Assembly: GCA_002396205.1 (NCBI GenBank)
Contig: DGXB01000069.1
Span: 9,734 to 63,554, forward strand
Direction: 5' to 3'
Length of the DNA: 53,821 nucleotides
Source: Bacteroidales bacterium UBA4243
Lineage (GTDB): Bacteria > Bacteroidota > Bacteroidia > Bacteroidales > F082
Numbering within the stretch: position 1 is the first letter of the stretch; every line of letters begins with the position of its first letter. The position numbers and the translations under genes are program-made. The notes below the pieces were generated by a model. It was not told the origin of the DNA. It was given only the letters and a program-made list of their open reading frames with translations, and ran no database searches. Positions 1 to 7,978 of this stretch are shown here, one piece after another.

Positions 1-13
1 GGGGGGGGGGGGG
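1..13. other. Poly-G run at window edge (probable artefact)
   Basis: The window opens with 13 consecutive G residues and then changes abruptly to ordinary mixed sequence. Homopolymer G at a contig end is a known artefact of two-colour sequencing chemistry, where no signal is called as G. I see no biological structure in it. Bases 14-94 before the first gene show no convincing promoter. Confidence 0.7.
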
Positions 14-94
14 AGGATTGGTGGAACATTTGTTGCCGATTCCATGTGACCAAAGGTGTGGAGTAGATGAGATGAGATTAATAATCAAACAGAT

Positions 95-751
95 ATGAGT
101 ATAAAAGGAAAATTTGTAACATTACGCCAAATGTCGCGAGGAGACATGCAAATGATTTGTGACATGTTCAACGATCCTGAATTAGAGGATTTGGTGGTGG
201 GATGGGCATTCCCACTTTCCATTGAGCAACAGCAACAGTGGTTTGAAAAGAATCTTAGCGACAATAGAAACTTTCGTTTTGTCATAGAAACTCCAGAAGA
301 CGGTGCGGTGGGAATCGCTACATTGATCGACATCGATTGGAAAAACAGAAGGGCAGCCCACGGCATAAAACTCGCCAATGTGGAAAGGAGAACCAAAGGC
401 ATTGGTACGGATGCCGTAATGGCTATTATGCGTTATGCTTTTGACGAACTGGGGTTGCATCGGTTGGATGGCTCTTGGTTCGATTTCAATGATGCGTCAA
501 AAAGGCTTTATACAAAGTGTGGTTGGAAAGCAGAAGGAGTGAAACGCGAGTATGTTTACAAAAGAGGTGCATGGCGGGATTTGACAGTTGTTGGTGTGCT
601 GGAATGTGACTATAGGAAACTAGTGGAAAAGAATGGGTATTGGCGACAAAGTGTGAATAACCCAATGGTGGTGATGGGTGTGTATATTCAAATAGTTGAT
701 TTTCGATTATTTGCATATTTATATTCGAATAATCATGCACTTGCGGCTTAA
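95..751 (+). CDS. GNAT-family N-acetyltransferase
   Basis: This 218-residue protein looks like a GNAT acetyltransferase of the SpeG/RimJ type, transferring an acetyl group from acetyl-CoA to an amine. The N-terminal strand (MSIKGKFVTLRQM) and the acetyl-CoA-binding stretch around residues 95-110 (ERRTKGIGTDAVMAIMRYAF), followed by NDASKRLYTKCGWKAEG near residues 135-150, fit the family. In a polysaccharide locus the likely substrate is an amino-sugar nucleotide; that is inferred from context. After about residue 184 (KNGYW) there is a roughly 35-residue tail that I cannot match to the family. It may be a C-terminal extension created by loss of the normal stop. The gene ends 14 bp before the ATP-grasp gene. 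Base composition is visibly AT-rich compared with genes after 26 kb. Confidence 0.8.
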   Translation: MSIKGKFVTLRQMSRGDMQMICDMFNDPELEDLVVGWAFPLSIEQQQQWFEKNLSDNRNFRFVIETPEDGAVGIATLIDIDWKNRRAAHGIKLANVERRTKGIGTDAVMAIMRYAFDELGLHRLDGSWFDFNDASKRLYTKCGWKAEGVKREYVYKRGAWRDLTVVGVLECDYRKLVEKNGYWRQSVNNPMVVMGVYIQIVDFRLFAYLYSNNHALAA

Positions 752-765
752 CAACATGGAGGTGT

Positions 766-1974
766 ATGATGAAAAAAATAGTTGTTTTAGGTGGAGGAAC
801 CAATCAAATTCCATTAATCAAATCTGCTAAAGAACTTGGTTATTATGTAGTCCTTTGTGACTTTCGTGATAATGTTGAAGGTATAGCATTGTGTGATGTT
901 CATTATCAAGTCAATACTCTAAATTATGATGAAGTGGCACTTGTTTGTAAAAAAGAACGCCCAGATGGTATTGTATCGAATTCGGAACCTGCAATGCCAA
1001 TTGTGGCAAAAATATCACAGTCTTTCGGTTTGGTGGGTAATAGCGAGGAAAGTATAAGTTCCTTAATGTCAAAAAATAAGTTTAGGGCGTTACAAAAACA
1101 TGTAGGGTGTTTTTTCCCCTCGTATTACGAGATAACATCAGTTGATGAAATTTGGTCTATCCTCGGAAATCTTACATTCCCAATAATAATAAAACCAGGA
1201 CAGTGTTCGGGCAGCCGTGGCTCTAGGAGAATTGACAATTTTGATAAAAATTATATCACTACAACTTGCAAGAATTGTTTCCAATATACTACAAATGGCA
1301 AAGTGGTTGTTGAAGAGTTCGTTGAGATGCCAACCCTTACTACTGTTGAGGGTGATGTGTTCATTCACAATGGAAAGATTATCTATGATGGAATGTTCTC
1401 AACAACTCGCGCGGAATGGGCTTCTATGGTTCCAATGACCTATACAGCTCCAGCTGTAATAGATGGAGAACGCTTAAAACAATTACAAGGCATATTGGGA
1501 AGGATTTTCTCCGAAGCTAAAATTTCGCATGGAGAGTATAACATTGAAGGATACTTTACGAAGAATAATGAATGCTTCATAATCGAAATCAATGTTCGTC
1601 AAGGAGGCCATGAAATCCCCATGCTAATAAATGATTTCACCGGTATTGACTTTTATAAGTTGTTAGTCACCACAGCGGTTAGGGATGATTCGTATTGGGA
1701 TGAGGTGATTAATAAACCAATAGCTTGTCAGTATATTATTAAACAAACTACATTCAGTCAATTTAATGGGAGATACGATGGCTTGGCGATTGATCCGTGC
1801 GTAAAAGACTTTGTGTATAGAATTAATGAGAAGAAGGAGATAGGTGACAAGGTGGATATGTGTATTGACGGTCAAAGTATAGTGGCAATAGTTGATATGA
1901 AGTTTCCAGATAGGCAAAGTCAATTGAAAGTCTACGATAAAATGAATACTTTAGTTACAGTGAAAACAGTTTAA
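766..1974 (+). CDS. ATP-grasp domain carboxylate-amine ligase-like protein
   Basis: This 402-residue protein is an ATP-grasp enzyme, a family that activates a carboxylate as an acyl-phosphate and joins it to an amine or thiol. It has an N-terminal Rossmann-like pre-ATP-grasp domain (KKIVVLGGGTNQIPLI), the ATP-binding loop near residue 145 (IIIKPGQCSGSRGSRR), the VVEEFVEMP strand, and the metal-binding segment FIIEINVRQGGHEIP near residues 270-285. Two start codons are adjacent: ATG at 766 and ATG at 769. A GGAGG at 758-762 is better spaced for 769. It sits between a GNAT and a hexapeptide acyltransferase, so it may attach an amino acid or similar group to a sugar; that is inference. The gene is strongly AT-rich, suggesting recent acquisition. 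Confidence 0.85.
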   Translation: MMKKIVVLGGGTNQIPLIKSAKELGYYVVLCDFRDNVEGIALCDVHYQVNTLNYDEVALVCKKERPDGIVSNSEPAMPIVAKISQSFGLVGNSEESISSLMSKNKFRALQKHVGCFFPSYYEITSVDEIWSILGNLTFPIIIKPGQCSGSRGSRRIDNFDKNYITTTCKNCFQYTTNGKVVVEEFVEMPTLTTVEGDVFIHNGKIIYDGMFSTTRAEWASMVPMTYTAPAVIDGERLKQLQGILGRIFSEAKISHGEYNIEGYFTKNNECFIIEINVRQGGHEIPMLINDFTGIDFYKLLVTTAVRDDSYWDEVINKPIACQYIIKQTTFSQFNGRYDGLAIDPCVKDFVYRINEKKEIGDKVDMCIDGQSIVAIVDMKFPDRQSQLKVYDKMNTLVTVKTV

Positions 1975-1984
1975 ATCGTATTAA

Positions 1985-2569
1985 ATGGAAGGAATACAGT
2001 ACACTGAAATTATGGGCCCCAATGTCTTAGACAAGGTCAAATTCTGCGGCAAGGGTGTCCGGGTTTTTAACCTCTCAAAAATCATTAACCCCCAGTATGC
2101 GGAACTTGACGACCACTGCATCATATATGATTATACATTTATTGATGCACAAAAGTCATTCAAATTAGGCAAATATAGCGAGATTACATGGCATTGTTGC
2201 ATTGAAGGTGCCTCGTTTGTCCATATAGGCGATAGATGTTTCCTCGGGCCTGGTACGAAGATTTTGGGTAGCACATATAAGTTTGATGGATATTATTCTG
2301 TTCAGCATTTGCCTGAAGGGGCTAGCGAAGTCCGATATGGAGGTGTTGTTATTGAAGACGATGCATACATCGGGGCAAATTGCGTTATTATGCCAGGAGT
2401 TAGGATTGGTCAAGGAGCGTTAGTAGGAGCTTGTTCGTTTGTAAATAAGGATGTGGAGCCTTGGAGCATTTATGTTGGTTCTCCTGCAAAAAAAATCCGT
2501 GATAGAGAAAAACCTACGATTGAACGCCAAGCTATAGTTGAAGCTATGGACTGGAGCAATCATCTGTAA
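1985..2569 (+). CDS. Hexapeptide-repeat (left-handed beta-helix) acyltransferase
   Basis: This 194-residue protein has the repeated [LIV]-G-x4 pattern of left-handed beta-helix acyltransferases. Examples are VHIGDRCFLGPGTKILG near residue 80 and VVIEDDAYIGANCVIMPGVRIGQGALVGACSFVNKDVEPWSIYVGSPAKKI towards the C-terminus. The last segment is the typical end of sugar O- or N-acetyltransferases of the NodL/LacA/WbbJ type. The closest functional guess is acetylation of a sugar or sugar nucleotide in the cytoplasm, with the substrate unknown. It starts 10 bp after the ATP-grasp gene and is probably cotranscribed with it. Confidence 0.85.
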   Translation: MEGIQYTEIMGPNVLDKVKFCGKGVRVFNLSKIINPQYAELDDHCIIYDYTFIDAQKSFKLGKYSEITWHCCIEGASFVHIGDRCFLGPGTKILGSTYKFDGYYSVQHLPEGASEVRYGGVVIEDDAYIGANCVIMPGVRIGQGALVGACSFVNKDVEPWSIYVGSPAKKIRDREKPTIERQAIVEAMDWSNHL

Positions 2570-2699
2570 TATGCATCAGACTCCATAATACAACTTACAA
2601 CAATTCTACCAGCATCTCGGATGCGAACATCGACTGTGGGTTTCACCAAGCATGTTTCATGCTTTGAACCACCCGAATCAATCAACAAACCTTCATATC

Positions 2700-2855
2700 A
2701 TGGGCATATACATCAACATAGGCAATGCGGGCTTCTATTCGTCGCGCAACGGCGAGTATGTCGACAAGTGGGGTGTATAGTTCAACATGCTTGTGATGGG
2801 AATTAGCTATGATAGGAAGACGAAGGAACGCACATGCATGATAGAGCAGGCTTAA
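2700..2855 (+). pseudogene. Remnant of AAA-ATPase_like / PDDEXK_9 gene (both ends kept, middle lost)
   Basis: Reading from 2700 gives a 26-codon segment (MGIYINIGNAGFYSSRNGEY, then VDKWGV and TAG). It resembles the N-terminus of the AAA-ATPase_like/PDDEXK_9 proteins widespread in gut Bacteroidales, whose start reads like NIGNxGFxxxRNGEYVDKxG. In the same frame directly after the TAG comes FNMLVMGISYDRKTKERTCM and IEQA, then TAA at 2853-2855. This resembles the C-terminal strand of the same proteins. The central 400 or more codons are missing, so this is a deletion scar. Family assignment is from remembered family consensus. Bases 2570-2699 hold no gene I can support. Confidence 0.6.
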
Positions 2856-2878
2856 AATCGCAAACGACAGAATTGCTT

Positions 2879-3904
2879 ATGGATAATGAATCAAATTTCA
2901 TGGTCTGCATCCATTGCATGACCTACAACCAGTCGGCCTACATCACGGATGCGTTGAATGGCTTCGCGATGCAGAAGACTGATTTCCCGTTTGTGGCATT
3001 GGTTTTTGACGATGCCTCAACCGATGGGGAGCAGGAAGTGATAAAGAAATATCTGGACGAGCATTTCGACTATTCTGAAGAGACCGGATATAAGCAATGG
3101 GAGACAGATGACGCAAATTATACTTTCGCACGGCACAAATCGAACGGGAAGTGTTTCTTCTTGGTGGCTCTCCTGAAGAAGAACCTTTACAGAAATCCTC
3201 GAAAAGGTGAATTGATAAAGGTTTGGGACGAAAAAGCCAAATACATCGCTATGTGCGAAGGCGATGACTATTGGACCGACCCGCTGAAGTTGCAGAAGCA
3301 GGTGGATTTTTTGGAGAGACATGAGGATTATTCGATGTGTTTTACTAATTGTATGGTTAAGTATCCGAATTGTGAAGTCACAGCCATAAATCATATTTGG
3401 GACACATATACAATTGAGGACATTATACAAAGTAATGCTTTGAACGCTAAGGAAAGAGGTGATTACGTTGTTTCATGTGGGCATACTTCTACAATTCTAT
3501 ATAGAAATCCGATTGAGGCTTTGCCAAGCTGGATTTCAAGATGCTTTATTGGTGATGAGCCATTGTTTATCGCTTTGGGCCAATACGGAAAAGCCAAATT
3601 TCTTAATGTGCCCGCAACTGTTTATAGGGCTAATGTAGGAGTGTCATCCAAGAATTATACTTATGAAAGAGATTGGATGAACAGGATAAAGATGTATGAG
3701 ATAATAAATGAGGGCTTACATTATAGATATAAACAGATTATAAATCCGATTATTGCCTCTTTTTATTTCATGCTATGCAAACTCTTATGGAAAAACGGAA
3801 GCAAGTGGCAATCGCTGAAATGTGGCATGCAATCCTTTCTTGCCGACAGGCATATAATAACGCAATGGCTGCGGCAAAAACCCGCCAGCCGCAATGAACA
3901 GTGA
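2879..3904 (+). CDS. Glycosyltransferase family 2 (GT-A)
   Basis: This is a 341-residue GT-A-fold transferase. It starts with the typical first strand (FMVCIHCMTYNQSAYITDAL), has the nucleotide-binding VFDDASTDGE segment near residue 45, and has the metal-binding acidic motif CEGDDYWTDP near residue 127. It would transfer a sugar from a nucleotide donor to a growing glycan on the cytoplasmic face of the membrane. I chose ATG 2879 over an in-frame ATG at 2834, because the upstream 15 codons lie inside the pseudogene remnant at 2700-2855 and do not look like family sequence. A C-terminal basic tail (QWLRQKPASRNEQ) ends 25 bp before the next, broken, gene. Confidence 0.85.
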   Translation: MDNESNFMVCIHCMTYNQSAYITDALNGFAMQKTDFPFVALVFDDASTDGEQEVIKKYLDEHFDYSEETGYKQWETDDANYTFARHKSNGKCFFLVALLKKNLYRNPRKGELIKVWDEKAKYIAMCEGDDYWTDPLKLQKQVDFLERHEDYSMCFTNCMVKYPNCEVTAINHIWDTYTIEDIIQSNALNAKERGDYVVSCGHTSTILYRNPIEALPSWISRCFIGDEPLFIALGQYGKAKFLNVPATVYRANVGVSSKNYTYERDWMNRIKMYEIINEGLHYRYKQIINPIIASFYFMLCKLLWKNGSKWQSLKCGMQSFLADRHIITQWLRQKPASRNEQ

Positions 3905-3929
3905 ATTTGGACATAATAAATAGACACCG

Positions 3930-4791
3930 ATGATTCCTTCAAAAGAAGACCTTCACACGGAGTTCAAGACCTCGTTCGGCGAGGATGTGATTGTTTCTTT
4001 GGTGGCTTTTGCCAACGCCAAAGGTGGCAGGGTGTATGTGGGCGTGAACGACAAGGGCAAGGCCGCTACTACAAGCGTCAGGCCAACAGCAACCACCAGC
4101 TTTCGGCAGGCGAAATTGCGGATATGCATTTGCAGACAGTGAACTCGAGTTGGGACTTTTATCCGTCGCACAACAAAGGTTTGGAATTGTCGGCACACAA
4201 ACCCAGAACATACAACGATGGGATTATCCGCTGGATGCCTTGCGCGAAATCGTGCTTAATATGATTGTCCACCGCGACTATCGTTCAGCCGCTGAATCGA
4301 CAATCAAGATTTTTCAGGACCATATTCTGTTTTTCAACCCCGGCGCATTGCCCGAAAACATTACAGTGGAGCAGTTGGCCACAAACGATTATGTGTCCAC
4401 GCCACGCAACAAACAGGTGGCAAGGTTGTTCAAGGAGATGGGTGAGATAGAGCGTTATGGAACCGGCATCAAACGTGTTTGCGATATGTTTGTAAATTAC
4501 GGTCTCGGTAAGCCAGAATGGTTGCAAATGAATGGCGGGGTTGGTGTAAAGGTTTCCCTCGTGGCGGAAAACGCGACAGAAAACGCGACAGAAAAAATTA
4601 CGGACAGACAGAGGGCAATTATTGCTTCGATGAAAGAAAATCCTTATGTGAGGAAAGAGGAATTAGGCCGGATTGTCGGAATGCATATTTCAAATATAAG
4701 CAGGAATATCGAAAAACTAAGGCAACATGGTTTCATCCGCCGCGTCGGCCCCGCCAAAGGCGGCTACTGGCAGGTGTTGAAAGGCGGATGA
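3930..4791 (+). pseudogene. Broken AlbA_2-type (RecG-like) DNA-binding protein gene
   Basis: The N-terminus (MIPSKEDLHTEFKTSFGEDV, then VSLVAFANAKGGRVYVGVND) is a clear AlbA_2 (Schlafen-like) domain. After about residue 47 the frame breaks. A different frame over about 4055-4160 reads GRYYKRQANSNHQLSAGEIA followed by DMHLQTVNSSWDFY, which is also AlbA_2-family sequence. A third segment, 4150-4791, gives the C-terminal ATPase-like part (LREIVLNMIVHRDYRS, GEIERYGTGIKRV) and a winged helix ending RRVGPAKGGYW. Sequence expected between the first two parts is absent, so there is at least one deletion plus frameshifts. The gene lies between two polysaccharide genes, with 255 bp of AT-rich DNA (4792-5046) after it in which I see no gene. 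Confidence 0.8.
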
Positions 4792-5046
4792 GAAACCGAT
4801 AGATTTGGAAAGATGATCTGACCATTCAGAAACAACAGAATAGTATTCAATCATGGATTCAAGAAGTAATGATGAGGATGGGGTCGGTTTAGCATTGAAT
4901 CAGCTTTTTGCTTGATGCAATAGTTGATACTTTTTTATGTGAAGATTGATGGGTTGTTTGTTTGAATGGGAAATACTTGTTTTATCTGGGTCAATTGAGG
5001 TGAAATGTCTCTTGAGTGGATAAAACTGCCGATAGAATAAAGTAGC

Positions 5047-6096
5047 ATGGAAGCAAAAGAGAAAAAGTCAGTAAAAGTGTTGGTTACTGGCGCGGCCGGT
5101 TTCATAGGCTCGCGGCTTGCGTATGAGTTGGCCAAACGTGGCGACGATGTCGTTGGCGTCGACAGCATTAACGACTACTATGATACACGACTGAAATATG
5201 GCCGCTTGCGCGAGTGCGGCATCGATTGTAATGAAGCCTTGTGGAAGAATGAGTATAAAAGTGATATTTTCCCGAATTACCGCTTCATTAGGCTCTCGAT
5301 AGATGATAAGGCAAGTGTTGATGCCTTGTTTGAAAAGCAAAGATTCGATGTTGTGGCGAACCTCGCGGCACAAGCTGGTGTGCGTTACAGCATCACCAAT
5401 CCCTATAGCTATTTGCAGAGCAATTTGGCCGGTTTCCTCAACATCCTTGAAGCATGCCGAAACACAAGTGTTCCGAAACTCGTTTTCGCATCCTCCTCGT
5501 CGGTGTATGGGATGAATGCCAAAGTGCCCTATTCGGAAAACGACAAGGTGGACGAGCCTGTGTCGCTCTATGCCGCCACAAAGAAATCCAACGAACTAAT
5601 GGCCCACAGCTATAGCAAGCTGTATGCCATAAAAACCATTGGCTTGCGCTATTTCACCGTTTATGGACCGTGGGGCCGGCCCGACATGTCGCCCATGTTG
5701 TTCGCCAATGCTTTGAGAACGGGGCAGCCCATCAAAGTGTTCAATAACGGCAACATGCTCCGTGATTTCACTTTTATCGACGACATAGTGGAAGGAACGG
5801 TTCGTGCCGTGGATTATGTTCTTGAACCTAACGACGACGGTGTTGCATACCGGGTTTACAATATAGGTTGCGGCCACCCCGTCCCATTGATGGATTTCAT
5901 AGGGGAGTTGGAAGCGGCTTATGGGAAAAAGGCCGAAAAGGTGTTTCTGCCCATGCAACAAGGCGATGTGTATCAGACATACGCCGACACTTCTCTGCTG
6001 GAACACGACATGGGCTATCGCCCCCATTGGACACTTCACGACGGCATTGCGGAGTTTATGAAGTGGTATAAGAGTGAGAAGAATCCGCTGATATAA
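5047..6096 (+). CDS. NAD-dependent sugar-nucleotide epimerase (UDP-glucuronate 4-epimerase-like)
   Basis: This 349-residue short-chain dehydrogenase/reductase has the NAD-binding GxxGxxG loop (VLVTGAAGFIGS, residues 11-22), the catalytic SSSSVYG, and YAATK with Tyr175 and Lys179. The insertion near residues 55-75 (INDYYDTRLKYGRLRE) and the motif RYFTVYGPWGRPDMSPMLFA are typical of UDP-glucuronate 4-epimerases (CapI/LspL type), which make UDP-galacturonate. Length matches that subfamily (about 340-350). It would supply a uronic-acid donor for the polysaccharide. The leader of 255 bp upstream follows the broken AlbA_2 gene, so it may have its own promoter, but I found no clear TAnnTTTG box. Confidence 0.88.
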   Translation: MEAKEKKSVKVLVTGAAGFIGSRLAYELAKRGDDVVGVDSINDYYDTRLKYGRLRECGIDCNEALWKNEYKSDIFPNYRFIRLSIDDKASVDALFEKQRFDVVANLAAQAGVRYSITNPYSYLQSNLAGFLNILEACRNTSVPKLVFASSSSVYGMNAKVPYSENDKVDEPVSLYAATKKSNELMAHSYSKLYAIKTIGLRYFTVYGPWGRPDMSPMLFANALRTGQPIKVFNNGNMLRDFTFIDDIVEGTVRAVDYVLEPNDDGVAYRVYNIGCGHPVPLMDFIGELEAAYGKKAEKVFLPMQQGDVYQTYADTSLLEHDMGYRPHWTLHDGIAEFMKWYKSEKNPLI

Positions 6097-6138
6097 GCAA
6101 GGTGGCATTTTAATTGATTTATAAACAAGTAATTGCTT

Positions 6139-7056
6139 ATGTTCCGTAAAATCAAACGTTATCTGCGCGACCCTTATTTCGCTTTGGGTTGCGATATGAT
6201 AAAAAAATGTCCGAATCTTATGTCGGACAGATTCTTTATTGAGACCGAATGGCGACTTACAATGGATTATCCATTGAATCTCGACAATCCCTTAACATTT
6301 TGTGAGAAACTGCAATGGTTGAAATTGCATGACCATAATCCGTTGTATCATAAGTTGGTAGATAAGTATGAAGTCAAACAATGGGTGATGGATAGGATTG
6401 GTGTAGAACATGTCGTAAAAACTTACGGTGTGTACAATTCTGTCGATGAGATAGATTTTGATGCATTGCCTAACCAATTTGTGCTTAAATGCACGCACAA
6501 TTCTGGCGGGCTTGTGGTTTGCAAGGATAAGAGGGGCCTGGATTTGCAGCATGTGAGAAATGTGTTCTAAGATGGGTTGAACAGTCAGGATTATTACTTG
6601 TGGAAAAGGGAATGGGCCTACAAAGGCGTGAAACCGCGAATTATAGCAGAAGAGTATATTGATTCCTTGGGTAAGCCAGAGAGTATCGAGTATAAGATAA
6701 CATGTATCCATGGTAAAGTGAAAATGATAACCGTTTGTTCGGGTATCGCCCATGCGGAATTTGACATGCGTTTTAATGACCATTTTGATAGGGAAGGGAA
6801 TCGGTTGCCTTTTTATGTGAACTATAAACCAGCTGGCTTGAACTTGCCAGATAAAGACTGCGTTCATGAAATGGTATCTATAGCAGAGTCATTATCAGAG
6901 GGGATACCTCAAGTTCGTGTGGATGTGTATGTTCATAAAGAGAAAATATATTTTGGCGAGATGACATTTTACACATGGGGCGGATTTATGAACTATAAAC
7001 CTATAGAATGGGATGGGATTATGGGATCTTGGCTGGATTTAGGAATCAAGAAATAA
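6139..7056 (+). pseudogene. TupA-type ATP-grasp polysaccharide gene with one in-frame stop
   Basis: The frame from ATG 6139 to 7056 encodes one TupA-like ATP-grasp protein of about 305 codons, a family common in polysaccharide clusters. It includes TFCEKLQWLKLHDHNPLYHK, LPNQFVLKCTHNSGGLVVCK, then after the stop WKREWAYKGVKPRIIAEEYI and the C-terminal GEMTFYTWGGF. A single TAA at 6568-6570 interrupts it between HVRNVF and DGLNSQ without any frame change. The two halves are otherwise intact, so the gene is a young pseudogene, a sequencing error, or a readthrough case. An upstream TTG at 6133 is possible but ATG 6139 is preferred. It sits 2 bp before the next (also broken) gene. Confidence 0.8.
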
Positions 7057-7057
7057 A

Positions 7058-7976
7058 ATGATGCGTTTCGCTGTCTATACCGTAATCACCGGCGGCTTTG
7101 ATGATCTGAAGCAGCCTTTGGACGTTGACGACCGGTTCGACTTTTTTGTCTTCTCCGATAGGGAAATCCAAGACCCGGGCATCTGGAAAGTCAGGTTGAT
7201 TAATCAATCAATCAATGCTCTCCCTATCCGCCGACAACCGTCAAAAGTCTCGCTTCCCCAAAATCCGGCCTGACCTTGTCCTTCCTGGATACAATGCATG
7301 GCTGTATATCGACGGCAACATCCGTATCTGTTCCCAAAGGGTGTACGACCGCTGCGTTGCTTTGGCCGCCGACGGTGTCGAATGGGCTGGCATAAAACAC
7401 CAAGGCCGACAGTGCCTCTACGACGAGCTGAATGCCATCATCGGTTTGGGCTGGGTGCACGACTACGACGTGCTTGACTGGTACGGCTTCCTGCACAAGG
7501 AAGGCTTCCCCGAGCAAGATTTCATGTTTGAGAACAACATCATTTTCCGCTTGAACACATCCTATGTCAAAGCTGTCGACGAATTGTGGTGGCGGAGCAT
7601 CCAAGAGCAAAGGGTGAAGCGCGACCAGTTCTCGCTGATGTATGCCCTTTGGAAGAGGCCCGAAACCAAGACTACCTTCCTCCTCAATGCGGACGAGAAC
7701 GCCTGGCGCAACGACGGCGCTTTTGTGTGCGACGAACACAAGCCCAACAAGCGCATCCTCGACAAGACCCTGTGGGAGAAGATGCGGAACCGTTACGTCA
7801 GGATGTTCTATTGGGACGGCGGATGGGAAATCTATTACACCAGATGGTTCGACAAACTGCTGAAATGGCCTTTTCCCCGTATAGCCATGCACCTGTGGAC
7901 AGCATGGATGGCGGTGAGACACGACAGCGGATTCCTGCTGAAAAAAGCTTGGAATAAACTAAAACGAAATAATTGA
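7058..7976 (+). pseudogene. DUF616-type glycosyltransferase-like gene, frameshifted at a tetranucleotide repeat
   Basis: The first frame (7058 on) gives MRFAVYTVITGGFDDLKQPL and DFFVFSDRE, the start of DUF616/TOD1-like putative glycosyltransferases. The second frame, open from about 7215 to 7976, continues the family sequence: SADNRQKSRFPKIRP, then YNAWLYIDGNIRI with its D-x-N motif, and EFVWAGIKHQGR-like sequence. The switch happens at AATCAATCAATCAAT (7202-7216). Removing one 4-bp unit would join the two frames into one open protein of about 304 residues. As it stands translation ends after 71 codons. The downstream part is GC-richer than the upstream neighbours. Confidence 0.75.
7202..7216 (+). 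repeat. AATC tetranucleotide tandem repeat (3.75 copies) at frameshift point
   Basis: Three perfect AATC units followed by AAT occupy 7202-7216 inside the DUF616-type gene. The upstream reading frame and the downstream family-like frame differ by one base, and loss of one 4-bp unit would restore continuity. This is the expected signature of slipped-strand mispairing. Confidence 0.8.
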
Positions 7977-7978
7977 TA

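Noticed and set aside
1..13. Poly-G as a G-quadruplex or regulatory element
   Set aside because: Its place at the exact sequence edge makes an artefact far more likely.
2621..2806. 61-codon open frame
   Set aside because: A different frame over the same bases reads as the AAA-ATPase_like N-terminal remnant, and this frame matches nothing.
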